The position numbers and the translations under genes are program-made. The notes beneath the pieces are model-generated. The model worked only from the letters and a program-made list of their open reading frames with translations. It did not search any database and was not told the DNA's origin. 22,760 bases of DNA from UBA4656 sp002405525 (GTDB taxonomy: Bacteria > Pseudomonadota > Gammaproteobacteria > Xanthomonadales > Ahniellaceae), in NCBI GenBank assembly GCA_036723735.1, contig DAIMGT010000064.1:1-22760 (forward strand), in the 5' to 3' direction. Below are positions 14,595 through 22,200 of the stretch, piece after piece. How positions within the stretch are numbered: position 1 is the stretch's first letter; every line of letters begins with the position of its first letter.

Positions 14595-14627
14595 GCTCGA
14601 ACCTTGTGCACTGCGGGAACGACCGCG

Positions 14628-14633
14628 ATTATA
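14628..14633 (-). promoter_or_regulatory. -10 box of the gspG-N operon
   Basis: A perfect TATAAT on the minus strand, 33 bp before the gspG ATG, giving a leader of roughly 27 bases that includes AAGG six bases before the start. The -35 region is GC-rich (GGGTGG) and does not match TTGACA, so an activator or an unusual sigma contact is possible. It lies in the 85-bp divergent gap with bioA. Confidence 0.6.
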
Positions 14634-14679
14634 GGCTGGTTCCGCGCCCACCACCCGTCCCCGGCGCGGTTGTGCACCC

Positions 14680-16080
14680 ATGACCGACGCCGACCTCATC
14701 CGCCGCGACCTCGCCGTGCTGTGGCACCCGTGCACCCAGATGCACGACCACGAGTCGCTGCCGCTGCTTCCGGTGGCGCGCGCGCAAGGAGCGTGGCTGC
14801 ACGCCGCGGACGGCAGGCGGTGGCTGGACGCCATCTCGTCCTGGTGGGTGAACCTGTTCGGCCACAACGATCCGCGGGTGTCGGCCGCGATCCGCGACCA
14901 GCTCGACCGGGTCGCGCACGTGATGCTGGCCGGCGTCACCCACGAACCGGCGGTCGGCCTTGCCGAGGACCTGCTGGCCGCCGCCGGGCCGCCATTCAAG
15001 CGCGTGTTTTACGCCGACAACGGCGCCTCGGGCATCGAGGTCGCGCTGAAGATGAGCTTCCACTGGTGGCGCAACGCCGGCCATCCGAAACGCACCCGCT
15101 TCGTCGCCATCGAGGGCGGCTACCACGGCGAGACCCTGGGCGCGCTGTCGGTCACCGACGTGGCGCTGTACCGCGAGACTTATGACGCTTTGCTCAATGC
15201 GCCGACTTTCGCGCCCTGCCCCGCCCCGCGTCGCGGCGAGACGCCCGCGCAGGCCGCCGTGCGCGCCGCCGACGGACTCGACGCGCTGCTGGGCGAACAT
15301 GGCGACACCATCTGCGCGGTGATCGTCGAGCCGCTGGTGCAGGGCGCTGGCGGCATGCTGATGCACGATCCAGCCTGGCTCGGCCGCGTGCGCGCGGCCT
15401 GCGACCGCCACGGCGTGCACCTGATCGCCGACGAGATCGCGGTCGGTTTCGGCCGTACCGGCACGCTGTTCGCCCATGCGCAAGCCGGCATCACGCCCGA
15501 TTTCCTGGTTCTTTCCAAGGGCCTGACCGGCGGCTTTCTGCCGCTGTCGGCGGTGCTGACCACACAGGACGTCTACGACGCTTTCTACGCCGAGTACCGC
15601 ACGCGGCGCGCCTTTCTGCATTCGCACTCGTACGCCGGCAACCCGCTGGCCTGCGCCGCCGCGCGCGCGGTGATGGCCACGTTCCGCGAGGAACCGGTGC
15701 TCGATCGCGTGGCCGCGCTTGGCGCCGCGCTGGAGGCCGCGATGGCGCCGCTGGCCGACCTGCCGTACGTCGCGAACCTGCGTCGCCGCGGCCTGATCGG
15801 CGCGCTCGATCTGCTCGCCGACCCCGCCGCCGGAACGCCCTTCCCGTGGCAGGATCGGCGCGGCCTGCGCGTCTACTGCCACGGACTCGAACATGGCGCG
15901 CTGCTGCGCCCGCTCGGCCACGTGGTGTACTTCATGCCGCCGTATTGCATCACCGCGGACCAGATCCGCTTCATGGTCGACACCGCGCGTGCAGGCATCC
16001 TCGCTGCCACCGACGACGCGCGTCCGACGCAGGTCGCGGTGACCGCGCAGTCCTTCGACCCGGCGGCGCTGGAACTCTGA
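14680..16080 (+). CDS. bioA: Adenosylmethionine-8-amino-7-oxononanoate aminotransferase
   Basis: A 466-residue PLP enzyme of the class III aminotransferase fold. BioA transfers an amino group from S-adenosylmethionine to KAPA, giving DAPA, the second last stages of biotin synthesis in the cytoplasm. Motifs are LWHPCTQMHDHE (14-25, typical of BioA), SSWWVNLFGHNDP (53-65), the phosphate-binding NGASGIEVALKM (114-125), GGYHGETLGALSVTD, the PLP-ring aspartate D251 in LIADEIAVGFGRTG, and the Schiff-base lysine K280 in LVLSKGLTGG. Length is slightly above the family's usual 430-450 because of a C-terminal tail. No strong ribosome site precedes ATG 14680. It is divergent from gspG and its stop overlaps the rsmE start (TGATG). 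Confidence 0.95.
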   Translation: MTDADLIRRDLAVLWHPCTQMHDHESLPLLPVARAQGAWLHAADGRRWLDAISSWWVNLFGHNDPRVSAAIRDQLDRVAHVMLAGVTHEPAVGLAEDLLAAAGPPFKRVFYADNGASGIEVALKMSFHWWRNAGHPKRTRFVAIEGGYHGETLGALSVTDVALYRETYDALLNAPTFAPCPAPRRGETPAQAAVRAADGLDALLGEHGDTICAVIVEPLVQGAGGMLMHDPAWLGRVRAACDRHGVHLIADEIAVGFGRTGTLFAHAQAGITPDFLVLSKGLTGGFLPLSAVLTTQDVYDAFYAEYRTRRAFLHSHSYAGNPLACAAARAVMATFREEPVLDRVAALGAALEAAMAPLADLPYVANLRRRGLIGALDLLADPAAGTPFPWQDRRGLRVYCHGLEHGALLRPLGHVVYFMPPYCITADQIRFMVDTARAGILAATDDARPTQVAVTAQSFDPAALEL

Positions 16081-16814
16081 TGCGCCGGGTTCGCGCCTTC
16101 GTCGACACGCCGCTGGCACCCGGCGCCACGGTCGCCCTGCCGCGCTTCGCGGCCGAGCACCTGGTCCGCGTGCTGCGCCTGCCCGATGGCGCCGCCGTGA
16201 CCTGCTTCAACGGCGACGGTCACGACTATGCCGGCACGCTTCGCCTGCAGGGGCGCGAGGTGCTGTTCGCCTGCGCGCAGGCCGGACCGCCGGCGGCAGC
16301 CGAGTCGCCGCTTCGAGTGACGCTGGCGCAGTGCATCGCGCGCGGCGAGAAGATGGACGGCGTGATCCAGAAGGCGGTCGAACTCGGTGTGGCGGCCATC
16401 GTGCCGCTGGTGAGCGAGCGCACCGAGGTCAGGCTCGACGCCGAGCGCGAGGCGCGGCGGGTGGCACACTGGCGCGGCGTGGTGCTGTCGGCTTGCGAGC
16501 AGTGCGGCCGCGCAAACGTGCCGGATCTGCAGGCGCCGCGCGCCCTTCCCGACTGGGCGTCGCAACTGCCCGCCGGCCCGCTGCGGCTGGCCCTCGCACC
16601 GGACGGCGACCTGCGTCTGTCGGAGCTTCCGGTTGCCATCGACGACGTGGTCGCCGTGGTCGGTCCCGAGGGCGGACTGTCGGACCGCGACCTGGCCGCG
16701 CTGGATGCCGCCGGTTTCCGGCGTTTGACCCTCGGCCCGCGCGTGCTGCGCACCGAGACGGCGGGGCCCGCGCTGCTCGCCGCGCTGCAGGCGCGCGACG
16801 GCGACCTCGCCTGA
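16080..16814 (+). CDS. rsmE: 16S rRNA (uracil-1498-N3)-methyltransferase
   Basis: A 244-residue SPOUT methyltransferase that methylates N3 of U1498 in 16S rRNA, at the decoding region of the 30S subunit. An N-terminal PUA-like domain (1-72: RRVRAFVDTPLA ... HLVRVLRLPDGAAVTCFNGDG) precedes the trefoil-knot domain with KMDGVIQKAVELGVAAIVPLVSERTEV (split: K91-K98 and ELGVAAIVPLVSERTEV at 101-117), SACEQCGRANVP (137-148), VGPEGGLSDRD (194-204) and LGPRVLRTETAGPALLAALQ (218-237). All cofactor-loop motifs are present. The ATG at 16080 shares its A with the bioA stop, so the pair is translationally coupled. Its stop codon lies inside the hairpin at 16810-16841. Confidence 0.95.
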   Translation: MRRVRAFVDTPLAPGATVALPRFAAEHLVRVLRLPDGAAVTCFNGDGHDYAGTLRLQGREVLFACAQAGPPAAAESPLRVTLAQCIARGEKMDGVIQKAVELGVAAIVPLVSERTEVRLDAEREARRVAHWRGVVLSACEQCGRANVPDLQAPRALPDWASQLPAGPLRLALAPDGDLRLSELPVAIDDVVAVVGPEGGLSDRDLAALDAAGFRRLTLGPRVLRTETAGPALLAALQARDGDLA

Positions 16815-16841
16815 GAGACTGTGAAAAAACAGCCTCTCAGG
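16810..16841. repeat. Dispersed hairpin element, copy 2, between convergent genes
   Basis: CCTGAGAG-A-CTGT (16810-16822) pairs with ACAG-C-CTCTCAGG (16829-16841) around GAAAAA, leaving one A-C mismatch. The stop codon of rsmE (TGA, 16812-16814) is in the left arm and that of the CheW-like gene (TCA on this strand, 16837-16839) is in the right arm. It is closely similar to 3687-3717. It probably acts as a bidirectional 3' end structure; the A/T run lies in the loop, not after the stem. Confidence 0.7.
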
Positions 16842-17313
16842 CCGCAGCGGACGCGTCGAGCGCCTCTGCGACCAGCGACTCGATCGCCGGCAGGTCCGGG
16901 ATGAGCGCCGGATCGTCGCGCACCAACACGCCCATGCGCACGCCAGGCCGGCCCTCCCCATCCTCGTCGACCGGCACCAGGAGCTCCGGCGACACCGTGG
17001 TGAGGCGCGGGAATCCGAGGCACAGCAGGGCGATGAACGGCATCCGTGGGCGAGCACCGAGCGCCTTGAGCACCACCACCTTGGCGCTCAGCGTGCCATC
17101 GCGCTCGGCGATGCTCGCCAGCAGTGCGAAGGACACCAGTGGCACCCGCCAGCCTCGCCAGCGCACGCGCCCCAGCAGCCACGGCGGCGCCCCAGGCACC
17201 GGCTCCGGCGTGGCGGCGGTGATGATCTCGGACACGTTGGCGTTGGGCAGCAGCAGACGCCCGCCCGTCACGGTGATCAGCAGGCCGCGAATGTCGCGCG
17301 GGGTGTCGGTCAT
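16837..17313 (-). CDS. chpC: CheW-like chemotaxis adaptor (ChpC-like)
   Basis: A 158-residue single CheW domain (about 8-150). CheW proteins bridge chemoreceptors and the CheA kinase. Recognisable parts are LLPNANVSEIITAATPEPVPGAPPWLLGRVRWRGWRVPLVSF (the usual beta barrel core; key points are V27-E29, P44-W45 and G48 with R53-G54-W55-P58) and RMPFIALLCLG. The ATG at 17313 overlaps the chpB stop (ATGA); the longer frame upstream lies inside chpB. The order chpA-chpB-chpC matches the end of the Pseudomonas pil-chp cluster, which supports the name over a generic CheW. It is the last gene of the unit, ending in the hairpin shared with rsmE. Confidence 0.85.
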   Translation of the reverse strand: MTDTPRDIRGLLITVTGGRLLLPNANVSEIITAATPEPVPGAPPWLLGRVRWRGWRVPLVSFALLASIAERDGTLSAKVVVLKALGARPRMPFIALLCLGFPRLTTVSPELLVPVDEDGEGRPGVRMGVLVRDDPALIPDLPAIESLVAEALDASAAA

Positions 17314-19208
17314 GGGGCGCTCCACGCGGTTGCGGCGGCGGCGCGGCGCGCCATCTCGGCGACGAACTCCTGAGCCAGCTCGGCCGGCGAGCCGACGAAC
17401 GAAACCACGCCGGCATCCTGCGCGCCGTCGACCATCGAACTGATCACGCAGGTGGCGGGGTCCTGTACCCAGACCGTGCCGCCGCAATCGCGCATGTGGA
17501 TGGCGCCGGCGACCGCGTCACGCGCCATGCCGCTAAACACGATCGCCCCGGATGTGCGGCCGAAACGGTCAGCAATGTCGCGCAGCACTCGGTCGATCGA
17601 AGGCCTGTAGGGCGACGGCTCGTCGGCGGCCTGGACGCTCACCCGACCATCGGGCTCCAGCAGCAGTCGTTCCGCCAGCGGCACGACCAGCACCGAGCCG
17701 TGGCGGCAGACATCGCCATCGAGCACCGTGCGCACCGGCAGGCGGGATGCGCGCGCGAGCTGCTGCACCATCAGATCGAAGAAATCGGCGCCCATGTGCT
17801 GGGCAAGCAGGAACAGCGCCGGCACGTCCGCCGGCAGCGCGGCCAGGAATTCGCGCACTGCCTCCGGACCGCCGATCGACGCCCCGAGCACCCAGACATT
17901 GCGCACGCCCTCCTCCGCCTCGGGCACCGCGGGCGGCGGCGCAGGGCGGGTCCCGGATCGCGACGGGGGCGGCGTCGATGGCACGTAGTCGATCAGCGCC
18001 CCGGGATCGAAGTCCTCGACAACGACCGGCGGCGCGTCCGCCACCGGCTCGAGCACGGCCGTGTTGCGCTCGTTCTCGTCGATCGTGAAATGGGCGCGGC
18101 CGGTGATGGGTTCAGGCGGCGCGGCGGCGCCCTCGTCCCCGGGCAGGGGCTCCAGCGAGAGGCCGGCGAACTCGAACTCGTCGAGCGAGCGGGCCCTCAC
18201 GGCGGGCCGGGGGGACTGGCCTCGCGGTGCCGGCGCGGGGGGCGGAATCACAGGGGCTGACACGTCGAGCAGCAGGTCGTCGAGGCCGGCTGGCGGCGTC
18301 TCGCGCTGGGACGGCGTGGGGTCGTCTTCCAGCACGCCGGACTGCAGCGCGTCGTGGGCTTCGTCGAACTCCGCGGTGAAGCGCATCGCCGGCGGGTCGG
18401 CAGGATCGCCGGTTGCCGGCGCCGCGTCGACCAGCCCGAAGTCGCGCAAGGTCTGCGCGAACTCCGGATTGCGCTGCAGGTCCACGGCGGCCGCGGCGCC
18501 GGCCGCGGAAACGGCTTCGCCACCCAGTTCCAGGGTCGGTGCGTCGTGATGCGATGGCGGCTCGGCGATCAGCGCCCGCTCGAGGTCGGCGCGCGGCAGA
18601 ACCAGAGTGGTCGCGTCATGGCGCGACGGCTGGCGCGCGTGAGGGTCGACCAGTTCAGGAGTGATCGGCTCCTCAGGGGTGACCAGAGCCGCACGCGTGC
18701 GACGCAGCGATTCCGCGGTGTCGGCTGCCATCGCGCGATCCAGCTCCTCACCCTCCAGTCGGAAGGGGATGACCTGGGCTCCGCCGCCGCGCCGCCGCGC
18801 CGGCTGTGCGCTGTTGCGTGCCGGAACCGGCTGCGCTCCCGGTGGCCGCGGTGGATCCAGGTCGCCGCCGCCACGGATCTTGGCAGCCAGATGACGCGCC
18901 CAGCGCGCCTGGTCCCAGCCCTGCAGCCGGCTCGAGACCTCGGCGTCGTTGAACACCAGGCGCATCGCGCCGTCGGCGAGAAGGGTGCCGAGGGCGTCGA
19001 TCTCCTCGTCGGCCTCCGGCTCGAGATTGACCAGCACCACCTGCGCACCGGAGGCATCCAGCATCGAACGGTCGAAGCGCGCCGCCGCGGCGTCATACAC
19101 GACCCGCGCGCCGAGCCGGTCCAGCGCATCCTTCAGATGCGGCTGAAGACCCTGCTGCGCGTAGAGCAGGGCGACCAGGACCTCTTGGTGGCGATCAGTG
19201 GATGGCAC
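17310..19208 (-). CDS. chpB: CheB-type protein methylesterase with long N-terminal extension (ChpB-like)
   Basis: A 632-residue protein. The C-terminal CheB domain (about 435-622) removes methyl groups from the pilus chemoreceptor (PilJ in Pseudomonas). Its triad is S444 in VLGASIGGPEAV, H471 in LLAQHMGADFF and D564 in FSGMARDAVAG, all intact. Residues 8-112 look like a receiver-type fold (VLVALLYAQQGLQPHLKDAL, VVLVNLEPEAD) but lack the acidic pair, and Asn61 occupies the likely phospho-site, so it is probably a pseudo-receiver. Between them, about 115-433 is Pro/Ala/acid-rich and looks disordered, with recurring short pieces such as RHDATTLVLP and HHDAPTLELGG. The start is a GTG at 19208, overlapping chpA by 14 bases. 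Typical CheB proteins are about 350 residues. Confidence 0.88.
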   Translation of the reverse strand: MPSTDRHQEVLVALLYAQQGLQPHLKDALDRLGARVVYDAAAARFDRSMLDASGAQVVLVNLEPEADEEIDALGTLLADGAMRLVFNDAEVSSRLQGWDQARWARHLAAKIRGGGDLDPPRPPGAQPVPARNSAQPARRRGGGAQVIPFRLEGEELDRAMAADTAESLRRTRAALVTPEEPITPELVDPHARQPSRHDATTLVLPRADLERALIAEPPSHHDAPTLELGGEAVSAAGAAAAVDLQRNPEFAQTLRDFGLVDAAPATGDPADPPAMRFTAEFDEAHDALQSGVLEDDPTPSQRETPPAGLDDLLLDVSAPVIPPPAPAPRGQSPRPAVRARSLDEFEFAGLSLEPLPGDEGAAAPPEPITGRAHFTIDENERNTAVLEPVADAPPVVVEDFDPGALIDYVPSTPPPSRSGTRPAPPPAVPEAEEGVRNVWVLGASIGGPEAVREFLAALPADVPALFLLAQHMGADFFDLMVQQLARASRLPVRTVLDGDVCRHGSVLVVPLAERLLLEPDGRVSVQAADEPSPYRPSIDRVLRDIADRFGRTSGAIVFSGMARDAVAGAIHMRDCGGTVWVQDPATCVISSMVDGAQDAGVVSFVGSPAELAQEFVAEMARRAAAATAWSAP

Positions 19209-22200
19209 GGGACGACCTCAAGGTTTCCTCGACGTTGCGCAGCAGGTCCGCCTCCTGGTACGGCTTGCCGAGATAGCGATCGACGCCGATCTCGAAGGCG
19301 CGCTGGCGGTGCTTCTCGCCGGTTCGAGAGGTGATCATGATGATCGGCACGCCTCGCAGTCGGGGGTCGTTGCGCATGTAGGTCGCGAGCTCGTATCCGT
19401 CCATGCGCGGCATCTCGATGTCGAGCAGCACGAGGTCGGGCACACGGTCCTGCAGCTTCTCCACCGCGTCGATGCCGTCCTTCGCCGTCACCACCTCCAT
19501 GTCGTTGCGCTCGAGCACCCGACTGGTGACCTTGCGCATGGTGATCGAGTCGTCGACCACCATCACCAGCGACTGGCGACGTGGCTCCGGCGCGGCAGGA
19601 ACGGCGGGCGCAGCAGGCGCGACCAGCCCCGGCAGCGCGTCCTCCAGCTCGGCCTCGATCGCGATCTCGGCACGAAGGGCCGCGCTGCGGCGCACCAGCG
19701 GGGCGAGGTCGAGGATCATCACCACCGAACCATCGCCCATGATGGTTGCGCCGAAGATCCCCGGCACCGAACTCACCTGCGGTCCCGCGCCCTTCACCAC
19801 GATTTCGCGACTTCCCAGCACGCCATCCACGCGGATCGCGGCGCGCTGGTCGCCGGCCCGTGCCAGCAACAACGGCAACTGCGCTTCGTCGGTCGCGCGC
19901 TGCGGCGGCATGCCGAGCAGGCCATTGAGCTCGTGCATGGCGAAGGGCTCGCCCGCATAGGCAAAGGACGGAAGCGCCTGCGCCATGCGGCGATCGAAGT
20001 CGTCGCGCGCGATGCGAGCAACGCCCTGCACCGACGACATCGGGACCGCGAACACCTGATCGCCGAGCCGGACCAGGATCGCCTGCGTCACCGCCAGCGT
20101 GAACGGCAGCCGGATGGTGAACTCGGTTCCCGCGCCGCGCTGGCTGTCGATCGACAGCGAACCACCGAGCTGGCGGATCTCGTTCGCAACCACGTCCATG
20201 CCGACGCCTCGCCCGGCGACCTGGGTGAGCCGCTCGGCGGTCGAGAATCCGGTCTCGGTCACGAACGCGAACAGATCGCGGTCGGAAAGCTGCGCGTCGG
20301 GCCGCATCAGGCCGCGCTCGATCGCCTTGCGGCGGATCGCGTCGCGGTCCATGCCGCGACCGTCGTCGGACACGCGGATCACGACTTCGGTCGCCTCGCG
20401 ACTGACCGCTATGCGCACCGTGCCCTCTTCCGGCTTGCCGGCGGCGACCCGTTCGCCCGGTGGTTCGATGCCGTGCGCGATCGCGTTGCGCAGCATGTGC
20501 TCGAAGGGCGCCTTCATGCGCTCGAGCAGGTTGCGGTCCATTTCGCCCTGCGCTCCCTCGATGCGAAGTCCGGCACGCTTGCGCTCCGTGTCGGCGGTCT
20601 GGCGCAGCAGCCGACGCAGCAACGGCACCACCGAATCGAAAGGCACCATGCGGGTGCGCATCAGTCCCTCCTGGAGTTCGGACGACACCCGCTGCTGCTG
20701 CAGCAGCAGCGTTTCCGAGCCGCGGGTCAGTTCGTCCAGCGCGCTCTGCAACGCGAGCAGGGCGGACACCGACTCGGCGAGGGCGCGCGAGAGCTGCTGC
20801 TGGGTCGAGAAGCGGTCCAGTTCGAGCGGATCGAACTCCTGGCCGCTCGCTTCCGCCTCGCGCTGGTAGCGCGAGAGGATCTGCGCTTCGGTCTCGATCT
20901 CCATCTTGCGCAACTGGTCGCGCAAACGCTGAGTGGTCTGCTCCAGTTCGACCAGGTTGAAGCGGAACGAAGCGACCTGCTGCTCCAGCCGCGAGCGGTA
21001 GATCGAGACTTCGCCGGCGAAATTGACCAGCGAGTCGAGCAGGTCCGAACGGACGCGGATCATCTCCTGAGGCGCGCGCCCGAGGGTGTCTTCGTCGACC
21101 GGCGGCTCGGGCATTGCCACGCGCTGCGCCGCAAGCGCGGGAGCCGGGATGGGCTTGGGGGCAGCGGCGGGCGGCGCAGGCGCGGCCGGCGGCGCGGCGA
21201 CCGGAGGCGCCGACGGCGCGGCACGGGATTCGGAGGCGATCTCGGTGTGCGGCGCGTCCGTTGGCGTCGGCAGGCCGGCCCCCAGTTCGTCGCGGGTCAG
21301 GGCCTCGAAACGCTCGATCATCCGCGTCGGCACACCGACGGCCTGGCGTCGCGCGACGCGGATTAGCATCCGGTGCAGGCGGTCGAAGGCGCGTTCGCGG
21401 TGCTCGATCGCGGGGCGGTCGAGCACCCCCCGCTCGCCGACCACGGTTTCGATCAGCGACTCCATCGCATGGCAGAGATCGCCGACCCCGGCAAGCCCCA
21501 CGGCGCGCGCGTTGCCCTTGATCGTGTGCAGCTGGCGCTGCAGATCTACGACCGCCTCATGTTCGGCGGGTGCTTCGCGCAGGCGCGCCACCAGAATGTC
21601 CGCCTTGTCGAGCAGGTCGTTGCCCTCCTCGACGAAAATCTCGAGAAGATCCTCGTCCATCTCCGGCAACTGCAGCGGCCCCTCGGGGTCGACATCTTCG
21701 TTGTCGGCGCCGAAAGTGGACGACGCGGCCGCGAGGTCGATCTGACCCGGCTCTGAAGCGGCCGCGGCCTGCACTCCCGGCCCGTCCGTCGGCGGCGGGG
21801 CGACGAAGGACTCGACCGCGGTGCCGGCTTCGGGCACGGCCGTCGCCTCGTCGGTGAATGCTGGCGCAGTCTGGCCGGCGGCCAGAACGGGGGCGTGATC
21901 GGATTCTTCCTCGAGCACCGCACCCGGCTCGCGTGCCGCCACAAGCGCGGGTGCGGGCGCGGCAGCCGCCGCGTGGGCGGCGCCGGGTTCGGCCGCGGCA
22001 ACGGCAGCAAGCAGTGATTCGAGGTCGGAGAACTCAACCGCCTCCAGCCCCGCCTGATCGACCGTCTCCGGCTCGGCTGGGGCCGCCGGCCCGGCTTCGA
22101 GCAGCCAGTCCTCCTCCGCCGCGGTGCCCCCGGCCTCGGGAACGGAATCCGCAGGCGCATCGACTTCCGACTCGACGGATTCGTCATCGGCAAGACCGAA

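Noticed and set aside
14629..16119. Minus-strand 496-residue open frame antisense to bioA
   Set aside because: bioA has full family motifs on the other strand, and the antisense translation is rich in Gln, Arg and His with no domain, which is usual for shadow frames in high-GC DNA.
16810..16841. Classical Rho-independent terminator at the rsmE/chpC junction
   Set aside because: The A/T run is inside the loop and no T-run follows the stem on either strand, so it is listed as a repeat hairpin instead.
19198..21366. Plus-strand 722-residue open frame antisense to chpA
   Set aside because: It mirrors the third-position bias of chpA and reads as His/Arg-rich sequence without motifs; chpA domains are complete on the minus strand.
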